From contig NZ_JAMZNK010000003.1 in assembly GCF_027980145.1 (NCBI RefSeq), positions 62,001 through 126,000 on the forward strand: DNA of 64,000 bases, in the 5' to 3' direction. Below, in pieces: positions 45,806-53,238 of this stretch (position 1 is the stretch's first letter; each line of letters begins with the position of its first letter). The notes beneath the pieces were generated by a model. The model saw nothing but the letters and a program-made list of their open reading frames with translations. It did no database searches and had not been told where the DNA came from. The position numbers and the translations under genes were made by a program. Source of the stretch: Flavobacterium azizsancarii. Its GTDB lineage: Bacteria > Bacteroidota > Bacteroidia > Flavobacteriales > Flavobacteriaceae.

Positions 45806-45844
45806 CGCTAAGATGCAAAGAAAATAAAGCTTTGCGTCTTAGCG
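45806..45844. repeat. Imperfect 15-bp hairpin repeat
   Basis: CGCTAAGATGCAAAG pairs with CTTTGCGTCTTAGCG, with one T-G pair and a 9-base loop. It sits between the convergent toxin gene and the HdeD-like gene and might serve as terminator for either. Confidence 0.7.
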
Positions 45845-45901
45845 ACTTTGCAAAAAATTTATATGATAAATTTTATCTTTTCGACAACCCAAAAGTATTC
45901 T

Positions 45902-46504
45902 TTACAAATGAATCTTTTCTTTTAGCTCATCAATTTTTTCAGGAATATCGTGTATCTTTTTTAATTTGAAAGAAAGATAAATATAGAAAATACCAAGTGC
46001 TATAAAAGCAAAAGCAGTCCAGTACACTAATGATAGTCCTGCAAAAAGAGGGTTCCACAATAATATCAGAGAAAAAATTGTTCCAAGGATTCCTAAAAAC
46101 AAAAGATTCTTCCAATCCGGCACTGAATAACTCTTTAAATTAAAAGCAATAACAATAGCCATAATAGAGCGGAACAAAATAACAAAACCTACATATAATG
46201 GCAGTAATGTAATCGAAATCAATGGATTTGTAACCAGTAATATCCCTACAATCAATCCTATAATACCTGACGCCAGCGTCCAGCCCCAATTGTCTATTTT
46301 TTTTCTGTTCGAAAGCGCAAAAATAATGTCAAAAATTCCAGTAGCCAGAAATGAAATACTAAACAAAAATGCAAGTGTTATATAAGCAGCCAAAGGCGTT
46401 ATAAAAGACCAAACTCCGATTCCAACAAAAAGTATTCCCACAAGTAATGGAATGTACCAATAATCAATTGCGATTTTTACTTTTTTAAATAAAGAATTTT
46501 CCAT
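45902..46504 (-). CDS. HdeD/DUF308-family membrane protein
   Basis: A 200-residue protein with six hydrophobic segments and a charged C-terminal tail (KKIHDIPEKIDELKEKI). The repeated motif of the DUF308/HdeD family is visible as FVGIGVWSFITP and GWTLASGIIGLIVGILLVTNP. HdeD of E. coli is an inner-membrane protein of acid resistance, but the role in Bacteroidota is unknown. It is monocistronic and shows no link to mannan use. Confidence 0.88.
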   Translation of the reverse strand: MENSLFKKVKIAIDYWYIPLLVGILFVGIGVWSFITPLAAYITLAFLFSISFLATGIFDIIFALSNRKKIDNWGWTLASGIIGLIVGILLVTNPLISITLLPLYVGFVILFRSIMAIVIAFNLKSYSVPDWKNLLFLGILGTIFSLILLWNPLFAGLSLVYWTAFAFIALGIFYIYLSFKLKKIHDIPEKIDELKEKIHL

Positions 46505-46846
46505 ACGAATATTTTAAAATCATGCTTACTCTATAAAGTTTTCAGCTTACCTTTAAAAATTAACCTCTTCAGAAAACTTGTAATGAGTTCTATTCAAACG
46601 AAGTTATCTCAAAGATAACGATTAAAAATAATATTCATAATCATTAACTTACAAAAAAAACTTTTCCTTCTAATTTTTCTATTATTACAATTAAAAAGAG
46701 AAATTATTCCTGCCGCTATGTCATTGGTAGTCTAACATAACAAAACAATCTCGCAGATCTAACATATTTAGGTAGATAAAATAATCTGCCGAATCTGCTA
46801 AATCTGCGAGAAAAATATTTTAATCAAATTTTGCCTGATTAAACTT
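46505..46846. other. Gap with an inverted repeat
   Basis: A 342-base gap with no gene. CTCGCAGAT (46750-46758) pairs with ATCTGCGAG (46802-46810), and AATCTGC-type words repeat between and after them. A similar element (ACGCAGATTT / AAATCTGCGT) occurs at 52975-53073. The promoter of the HdeD-like gene should be near 46510-46560; no TAnnTTTG box was found. Confidence 0.55.
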
Positions 46847-49144
46847 TTACTCTTTTATCTCGAAACCACTTTCCAGTCCTTTATTAGAACTTCCGCCAAC
46901 CATAATTTTAAAAGTTCCCGGTTCCACTAAATAATTTCCTTCATTATCATAAAACCCAAGTTCGTTATTAGTCAAGGTAAAACTTATCGTCTTAGTTTCC
47001 CCTTTTTTAAGGTCTACCAATTCAAAGCCTTTCAGTTCTTTAACCGGTCGAATAATGCTGGCATATTCATCATGAAGATACAATTGTACCACTTCTTTCC
47101 CGTCATAATTTCCTGAATTGGTAACCTCAACGCTCACTTGTACATCTTCGCCTTTTGCAAAAGCAGATTTGTTTACCTTCAGATTCTTATAATCAAATTC
47201 TGTATAGCTCAAACCAAACCCAAACGGAAACTGAGGCGTTTTCTCTACATCTGTATAGTGCGACCAGAAAACATTTTTATCACTGTCTATTGGCCTTCCT
47301 GTGCTGTATTTATTATAATAAACAGGAACCTGACCCACATTTCTCGGGAAAGACATTGGCAATTTTCCACTTGGGTTGTAATCGCCATACAAAACCTGAG
47401 CAACTGCATTTCCGGATTGAGTACCTAAATGCCAGGCTTCTACAATCGCAGGTACGTGTTCTGCGGCCCAAGGGATACTTAACGGACGGCCATTATTTAA
47501 AACCAAAACAATATTTGGATTCACTTTATAAATTTCTTCTAACAATTCCTGTTGCAAACCAGGCAAATTAAGATCTGTTCTACTGCGTCCCTCCCCACTC
47601 TGAAAACCATGTTCACCTAAAACCATCACTACAACATCTGCATCTTCAGCAGCTGTTTTGGCCGCTTCAAATCCGCTTTTATCTGTGGTATTAAAAACAA
47701 CCTCATCTAAAAATGATATTTTTCCCACCGTGAGATCAGCACCTTTTTCAAATGTCAGCTTATTATCTTTGTACTGCTGCATACCTTCTAAAACCGAAAC
47801 CGCAGTATTATTATCAGATGCTATTCTCCAACTTCCCAAAGGACTATTTTTATCATTTGCCAAAGCCCCGATCAAAGCAATTTTCTGTCCGGATTTTTTT
47901 AGCGGAAGCAAATTTCTATCGTTCTTCAGCAATACAATAGATTTTTTCGCCATATCGAGAACACCTTCATTATTGGCTTTACTTCCAACAACCGCTTTCT
48001 CACGTTTCTCATCACAATATTTGTAGGGATCATCAAACAATCCCAATTCAAACTTGACACGAAGGATTCTACGAACCGCATCATCAACCAGAGCTTCTTT
48101 TACCTTTCCGTCTTTTACTAAACCAACCAATTTTGCCACATACAAATACGATTCCATATCCATATCAGAACCTGCAATTACAGCCTTTGCAGTAGCATCG
48201 GCTTCGTCTTTTGCATAACCGTGCGCAATCATTTCGCGAATCGAAGCATAATCTGAAATTACAAAACCATCAAACTTCCATTTTCCTTTCAGGATATCTC
48301 TTTGCAGGAAAATATTTCCAGTCGCAGGAACACCGTTTAATGTATTAAACGAATTCATAAACGTACGAACTCCGGCGGCAACAGTCGCTTTAAAAGGCGG
48401 CAAAACCAAGTTGTACAATTTAGAATTACTCATATCTACAATATTATATTCCAATCCTGCCTCTACATAACCATAAGCCGCAAAGTGTTTTGCACAAGCT
48501 GCAATTGTATTCACTTTCGTCAAATCGGCAATAGTTTCACCCTGAAAACCATGCACTCTGGCAATTGCAATTTTGCTTCCCAGATAAGGATCTTCGCCTG
48601 CACCTTCCATCACACGTCCCCAACGCGCATCGTTTGCAACATCTACATTTGGACCAAAAGTCCAGTTAATTCCGGATGCCGAAGCTTCATTAGCTGCAAT
48701 AGCCGCTGATTTCTTAATCGCTTCTAAATCCCAACTTGCGGCTTCTGCCAGCGGAATAGGGCTCAAAGTTTTATAACCATGAATGACATCAAAACCAATA
48801 ATCAACGGAATCCCCAAACGCGTTTCTTCCACCGCAATTTTCTGTACCGCACGAACTTCCTTTACACCACGAACCGTCAGCATAGATCCCACCCAGCCTT
48901 TTCGCAAATGTTCGTATTTTAGCTCCGCAGATCCACCTTTTGGCGCTGGTCCCGTAACATCCCAAAATCCGTTGTATTGGTTCATTTGCCCCACTTTTTC
49001 CTCCAAAGTCATCAAGGGCAAAAGCAAGTCGATACGTTGCTCAATTGTTTTATTTTTATCCAGATACGGCTTTTTCTGTGCATTCATATTTCCAACAGTA
49101 AACAGGGCAAAAACCCCAATAGTTATTATTTTTTTATTTTTCAT
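46847..49144 (-). CDS. bglX: GH3 beta-glucosidase (BglX type)
   Basis: A 765-residue periplasmic enzyme (signal peptide ending NMNAQ). It has the complete BglX architecture: N-terminal barrel with IIGFDVIHGYKTLSP, nucleophile Asp298 (FDGFVISDYAS), the alpha/beta sandwich with the acid/base region GEHGFQSGEGRSR, and a C-terminal fibronectin-III-like domain (GDVQVSVEVTNSGNYDGKEVVQLYL-like). It trims glucose, or possibly mannose or xylose, from the non-reducing ends of oligosaccharides, useful for glucomannan. It is on the minus strand; the esterase genes lie upstream beyond 606 bases of repeats, so it may have its own promoter. Confidence 0.94.
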   Translation of the reverse strand: MKNKKIITIGVFALFTVGNMNAQKKPYLDKNKTIEQRIDLLLPLMTLEEKVGQMNQYNGFWDVTGPAPKGGSAELKYEHLRKGWVGSMLTVRGVKEVRAVQKIAVEETRLGIPLIIGFDVIHGYKTLSPIPLAEAASWDLEAIKKSAAIAANEASASGINWTFGPNVDVANDARWGRVMEGAGEDPYLGSKIAIARVHGFQGETIADLTKVNTIAACAKHFAAYGYVEAGLEYNIVDMSNSKLYNLVLPPFKATVAAGVRTFMNSFNTLNGVPATGNIFLQRDILKGKWKFDGFVISDYASIREMIAHGYAKDEADATAKAVIAGSDMDMESYLYVAKLVGLVKDGKVKEALVDDAVRRILRVKFELGLFDDPYKYCDEKREKAVVGSKANNEGVLDMAKKSIVLLKNDRNLLPLKKSGQKIALIGALANDKNSPLGSWRIASDNNTAVSVLEGMQQYKDNKLTFEKGADLTVGKISFLDEVVFNTTDKSGFEAAKTAAEDADVVVMVLGEHGFQSGEGRSRTDLNLPGLQQELLEEIYKVNPNIVLVLNNGRPLSIPWAAEHVPAIVEAWHLGTQSGNAVAQVLYGDYNPSGKLPMSFPRNVGQVPVYYNKYSTGRPIDSDKNVFWSHYTDVEKTPQFPFGFGLSYTEFDYKNLKVNKSAFAKGEDVQVSVEVTNSGNYDGKEVVQLYLHDEYASIIRPVKELKGFELVDLKKGETKTISFTLTNNELGFYDNEGNYLVEPGTFKIMVGGSSNKGLESGFEIKE

Positions 49145-49340
49145 AATGGTATAATGGTCAGATATTTCTATAATTTGGGCGTGTCGCTTGGCCGAAAAAA
49201 GGCAAACGTCAGGCTTTCGGCTTTATCTTTTATTCCGTTTCACTTCACAAAAGGATACCGCCTCTATCCCTCACGCAAATAGGTCAACGAAAACTTTTCG
49301 ATTTCTTAGATTTTCTCGCAATCTTGTTGTTTCACAATCT

Positions 49341-49628
49341 TGTCATTTCGAGACAGGAGAAATCACACAAGAAACTCCGCAAAGAAGATTGCCAATCTGT
49401 ATCGATTTACGAATGTGATTTCTCCTTCGTCGAAATGACAAAGAAACTCCCCACAAGAAATTTTAAATCTTTGTCAATCAACTAATGTGATTTCTCCTGC
49501 GTCGAAATGACAAAGAAACCACCCAAAGAAGATTGCCAATCTGTATCGAGTTACGAGTGTGATTTCTCCTTCGTCGAAAAGACAAAGAAACCGCGCAAAG
49601 AAGATTGCCAATCTGTATCGAGTTACTT
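49341..49628. repeat. Four-unit 72-bp array with one inverted core
   Basis: Unit starts are 49341, 49413, 49485 and 49557, exactly 72 bases apart. Units 2-4 open with (A/G)TGTGATTTCTCCTxCGTCGAA(A)(A/T)GACA. Unit 1 opens with the reverse complement of that core (TGTCATTTCGAGACAGGAGA). Nevertheless its following spacer (CAAAGAAGATTGCCAATCTG) runs the same way as in units 3 and 4. Unit 2 has a diverged spacer. The core is shared with the array at 42251-42489. The rest of the 49145-49750 gap shows no gene. Confidence 0.85.
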
Positions 49629-49658
49629 GCGGGGGTTCGACTCCGCTCAGCTGACAAA
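49620..49658 (-). repeat. Dispersed repeat B, copy 2
   Basis: GAGTTACTTGCGGGGGTTCG and ACTCCGCTCAGCTGACAAAA align with the reverse complement of 42184-42224. It abuts the end of the 72-bp array. Confidence 0.75.
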
Positions 49659-49750
49659 ACAATAAAAAACCAGCACCAATCCGTTTAAACCCGCACAATC
49701 CGTGGGCAAAAATTCTAAAATCTATCTCGCAACTTCGAGGCTAAAATCCT

Positions 49751-51130
49751 TTACTCCGTTATAAAACAAGAAGCAGGTAAATTCGCTTTATTAAACAAAT
49801 CTGACTGTATGGTATTTCCCCAGGCAAATCTCACTTTTGCAGGAGCAGCTACTTTTTTACTCACCAAAACCACCTGATTATTTTTTATAGAAGCTTCTGC
49901 GGGATAAAAAACACCATCGGCTCCAGCTAATTCAAACTGATTTGATATTTTGTTTTTAAAATGTAATCCTTCAGCATAATCAAACGAAACAATCGCTTTA
50001 TTTTTATCGATCTTTAAATCTCTAAATAACGGACTATTCACTAAACCAGATTTGACTTTGTATATATCAGCCAAAGCCAGATTTGCCAAACGAATTCCCA
50101 CCGATTTTTTATTCTTTGGATGAATATCAATCGTATCGGAAATATCACTGATTATCACCATTCCGGTCTTTGCAACTTCATTCAAAATTTTGCGTTGAGA
50201 GTTTCTTACCGTTACATTTGAGAAGTTATTACTTCCTGTTTTATAAGGTGCAATCTGAACGAAGTAAAACGGAAATTCTTCTTGCCAGACTTTCCTCCAC
50301 GAGGTAATCAGGGCAGATAACGTTTGATCATAAACCAACGAACCAACATTCGATTCGCCCTGATACCACAGCGTTCCGGCAATTTTAAACCCTGAAAAAG
50401 GATAAATCATTGCGTTGTACGCACGTCCGGGTTGACGCGGTCCGTATTCTTGTTCATTAAGTTTTTTTGCATTTTCTAGTAAAACAGGATCGTTCTCAAC
50501 TACTTCTTCCGGCATCCAGATTTCAGCAGGAGTTCCGCCCCAGTTCGAAGAAATCAATCCGATTGGGACATTTTTTAAATCTTCTTGCAGGCGTTTGGCA
50601 AAAAAGTAACCAATCGCACTGAAGTTTTTCATGGTTTCCGGAGTCGATTCAACCCAGTTTCCAAGTAAATTATTTTGTGGTGTTGTTGCAGTTAGTTTCG
50701 GAACGGTAAAAAATCGAATATTAGGATTCGCAGCTTTTTTCATTTCTTCCTCGCCATTGTCAATCCCCCAACTTACCGACATTTCCATGTTCGATTGTCC
50801 GGCACAAACCCAAACTTCTCCAATTAGAATATTTTTAAGAATGACTTCGTTATATCCTTTTATAGAAATAATATAAGGTCCTCCGGCTTGAGGCGTTTTG
50901 ATATGAAGTTCCCATTGCGCCTGATTATTTGCCACAACTTTATATTCCTGATTGTTCCAGCCCGAAACCAATCTGATTTCTTCTTTTGGATTCGCCCAAC
51001 CCCAAATTTTCACTTCAGAGTTGCGTTGTAAAACCATATTATCACCAAAAATATTCGGAAGTGTAACGTTTGCCATCATAGTACTGGAAATCAACAGAAA
51101 GAAAGCAAACTTAAATATATTATTTTTCAT
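49751..51130 (-). CDS. SGNH-type carbohydrate acetylesterase (sialate O-acetylesterase family)
   Basis: A 459-residue secreted esterase (signal peptide 1-20). It belongs to the sialate O-acetylesterase (SASA/DUF303) family: nucleophile Ser113 in VCAGQSNMEMS, the second block SSNWGGTPAEIW, GTLWYQGESNVGS and the downstream ISDTIDIHPKNK carrying the catalytic Asp and His. In plant-polysaccharide loci such proteins remove acetyl groups from hemicellulose rather than sialic acid. It overlaps the upstream CE2 gene by 11 bases, so both esterases are made together. No sialic-acid genes are nearby, which supports acetylated mannan as substrate. Confidence 0.9.
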   Translation of the reverse strand: MKNNIFKFAFFLLISSTMMANVTLPNIFGDNMVLQRNSEVKIWGWANPKEEIRLVSGWNNQEYKVVANNQAQWELHIKTPQAGGPYIISIKGYNEVILKNILIGEVWVCAGQSNMEMSVSWGIDNGEEEMKKAANPNIRFFTVPKLTATTPQNNLLGNWVESTPETMKNFSAIGYFFAKRLQEDLKNVPIGLISSNWGGTPAEIWMPEEVVENDPVLLENAKKLNEQEYGPRQPGRAYNAMIYPFSGFKIAGTLWYQGESNVGSLVYDQTLSALITSWRKVWQEEFPFYFVQIAPYKTGSNNFSNVTVRNSQRKILNEVAKTGMVIISDISDTIDIHPKNKKSVGIRLANLALADIYKVKSGLVNSPLFRDLKIDKNKAIVSFDYAEGLHFKNKISNQFELAGADGVFYPAEASIKNNQVVLVSKKVAAPAKVRFAWGNTIQSDLFNKANLPASCFITE

Positions 51131-52214
51131 TTAGCAGCTTTTTTAAAAAAGGAGCATATTCATTGGCCAATACTTTATGATCTGCAACATCAGGATGTCC
51201 TGAACAACCTTTTGGTGTCATAGGTTTAAATTTGAAAATCGCAATGGGTTTATGGGTTTTATCAGATGCAAAAGCCTCTTTGACTTTGTTCAGACAATCT
51301 TTAAAAACAACTGCCTTTTGTCCGTTAACCATCGGACTATTAGTAATCACGATTTGTGCTTTTGGATTGTGTTGGTACAACATTTTAATAAAGTTGATAT
51401 AATTCGAAACATACTTTTCCGCATTAAAAGGTAAACGCTCTTTTTTACCATCTCCACCAGAAAAATCATTAGTTCCTAATGCAATACTGATAATATCCGG
51501 TTGAAAAGCAAAATCATATTTAGGTTTTGAAGCCTCTTTTGTTAAATACAGATTCTGATACACATCCGGCATAATCGCTTCATCTTTGTTCTCATCATTC
51601 CAATTGCGGTACATCCCAATTCCCGAAACAGAACTCATTAGATAATCGACACCAATTGCTCTTGAAAGAACTGGCCCATAAGCGTAATATCCGTTATGAT
51701 GATCAAAATATTCACCTTTATCACAAGGAACGTCAGACGGATCGCTCGCTGCGCCACAAGTTATAGAATCTCCTATAAATTCAATTTTCCTTTTCTTTTT
51801 GGCAGTAATCGAAGTCAGTTTTGCAGTTGTTCCGGCAAATAGAATTCCGCCACTATGTGCTTCTGTAGTTTTATAAATTTCTAAAGTGTGTTCTTTTCTA
51901 TTTGAAGTAACTTTTATCGGGAAAGATTGCGCTGTACCTTTTTCGATCCTCAATTTTCCTATATATTTCCCATCCAAAACCAATGAAACATAATTATGAT
52001 GTTCCCAGGAATCAACACTTTGCAACGAAATCGAGCATTCATTTCCTGTAAAATTTAAAGTCACAGAAGAAGCCGTTCCTATTAACATAACTTTATTATC
52101 CGAAAGTTTTTCAACCCGACCCTGATAAAGAAAAGTTTTTGTTTTGTTTTGTGAAGTCGAAACAAACGAAATCAGCAAAAACGAAATTAAAAATGATATT
52201 TTTTTGAGAAACAT
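51120..52214 (-). CDS. CE2-like SGNH acetylesterase
   Basis: A 364-residue secreted enzyme (signal peptide 1-21). An N-terminal jelly-roll domain (about 25-138) is followed by an SGNH hydrolase domain: Ser150 in FIGDSITCG, Gly196-200 in SVSGIGM, Asn249 in LGTND and His340 in SGHPDVADH. This order (jelly roll, then GDSI) is that of carbohydrate esterase family 2, which deacetylates xylo-, manno- and gluco-polysaccharides. A strong promoter lies 32 bases upstream. It leads a two-gene esterase operon. Confidence 0.9.
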   Translation of the reverse strand: MFLKKISFLISFLLISFVSTSQNKTKTFLYQGRVEKLSDNKVMLIGTASSVTLNFTGNECSISLQSVDSWEHHNYVSLVLDGKYIGKLRIEKGTAQSFPIKVTSNRKEHTLEIYKTTEAHSGGILFAGTTAKLTSITAKKKRKIEFIGDSITCGAASDPSDVPCDKGEYFDHHNGYYAYGPVLSRAIGVDYLMSSVSGIGMYRNWNDENKDEAIMPDVYQNLYLTKEASKPKYDFAFQPDIISIALGTNDFSGGDGKKERLPFNAEKYVSNYINFIKMLYQHNPKAQIVITNSPMVNGQKAVVFKDCLNKVKEAFASDKTHKPIAIFKFKPMTPKGCSGHPDVADHKVLANEYAPFLKKLLNEK

Positions 52215-52245
52215 AATTTATTTGTTAAAATATAAATACGATTCA

Positions 52246-52273
52246 CAAATATATCTGAAATTCAACAGACAAA
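52246..52273 (-). promoter_or_regulatory. Putative promoter of the esterase operon
   Basis: On the minus strand TTTG (52273-52270) and TATATTTG (52253-52246) are separated by 16 bases, the same spacing as the GH26 promoter at 35583. The CE2 start codon is 31 bases downstream. Confidence 0.6.
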
Positions 52274-52433
52274 AAGATACTAAAACATCAAAAAGTAATA
52301 AAAAAACACCAAAATAAAAAGACGTATCTTCGGTTATTATTACCCATCCATAGCTGTCTTTGCAAAATATCGCTTTGATATTCAAAAACAACATCCTATT
52401 TTTATCAATTAAATCTTATAATTTTTTCTAAAG

Positions 52434-52943
52434 ATGAAATTAACTCTCTATATAGCATTTGCAAGCATTATTTTATGCTCTTCTTTTACTTTAAAAAAAG
52501 AAAAAAAAACTGTTAGTACTCCAATCGAAAAAATACAAATAACTATAGATCGTGATTCTCTTATTTCCTATTCTAAACAATATCTGGGAACACCTTACTT
52601 ATACGCAGGAAATAACCCAAAAAGAGGATTTGATTGTTCAGGGTTTGTCAATTACGTTTTCCAGCATTTTGAAGTTACCGTACCAAGAAGTTCAAGCGGT
52701 TACAAAAATCTGGGAACCGCAAAAAAATCCGAAGATTTTAAAGTTGGAGATGTTTTAGTTTTTTACGGTTACAGGAACAAAACTATCGTAGGACATGTCG
52801 GGATCATTTGTGAGGCCAATGGTATGCATTCAAAATTCATTCACGCTTCTTCCGGAAAAGCCGGCAGCGTAACCATTAGCGATTTAGATTCTGATCATTA
52901 CAGTAAACGTTTTTATAAGTGTGTCGATGTATTGCCTAAATAG
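52434..52943 (+). CDS. NlpC/P60-family peptidoglycan endopeptidase
   Basis: A 169-residue secreted cysteine peptidase (C40). The hydrophobic start (1-20) is a signal peptide; Cys15 lies in SIILCSS, which could be a weak lipobox. Catalytic residues are Cys68 in RGFDCSGFV, His121 in VGHVGI and a third polar residue at His137 in FIHASS. It cuts the bond between gamma-D-glutamate and the diamino acid in wall peptides. Short gap and opposite orientation separate it from the esterase operon, so it is likely not part of the mannan locus. Confidence 0.92.
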   Translation: MKLTLYIAFASIILCSSFTLKKEKKTVSTPIEKIQITIDRDSLISYSKQYLGTPYLYAGNNPKRGFDCSGFVNYVFQHFEVTVPRSSSGYKNLGTAKKSEDFKVGDVLVFYGYRNKTIVGHVGIICEANGMHSKFIHASSGKAGSVTISDLDSDHYSKRFYKCVDVLPK

Positions 52944-52974
52944 ATTTTTGCCAATAATTTCATCGATTTATTTC

Positions 52975-53073
52975 ACGCAGATTTAAAAAGATTTTAGCAA
53001 ATAAGCGCAGATTTTTTTTTTGATAACTTAAAAAAAAACCAATTAAATCTCCTTTAATCTGCCAAATCTGCGT
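52975..53073. repeat. Inverted repeat of the ATCTGCG type
   Basis: ACGCAGATTT (52975-52984) and AAATCTGCGT (53064-53073) form 10-bp perfect arms around an A+T-rich centre; related to the repeat at 46750-46810. Confidence 0.6.
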
Positions 53074-53153
53074 ACAAACAACTGTAGTTATCGACAAACT
53101 GTTGTCCCTTTTATAAATGTCTTGATGTGATTTCCAAATAGGTTTTTAGACCC

Positions 53154-53222
53154 TAATTACACGAATTTCCGCAAATTATCTTTCAATTTGTAGATAAAAA
53201 TTAGTGCAAATTCGTGTAATTA
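53154..53222. repeat. Inverted repeat of the CACGAATTT type
   Basis: TAATTACACGAATTT (53154-53168) and AAATTCGTGTAATTA (53208-53222) are perfect 15-bp arms. It is followed by GTGGCAAACTTTTTTTTT, the same tail as after the inverted repeat at 2263-2309. It sits between convergent genes. Confidence 0.75.
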
Positions 53223-53238
53223 GTGGCAAACTTTTTTT

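Noticed and set aside
47138..48026. Several plus-strand frames opposite the GH3 gene
   Set aside because: The GH3 gene on the minus strand has all catalytic motifs; the opposite frames have no recognisable domain.
49341..49628. Regular 72-bp repeat array considered as CRISPR
   Set aside because: Spacers are similar to each other, the core is only partly conserved, one core is inverted, and there are no cas genes nearby.
49474..49698. A minus-strand frame across the 72-bp array
   Set aside because: Same reason: the peptide repeat follows from the DNA repeat.
49751..51130. Role in sialic acid use suggested by the sialate O-acetylesterase family name
   Set aside because: No sialidase, NanA-like or sialic acid transport genes are near; the context is mannan degradation.
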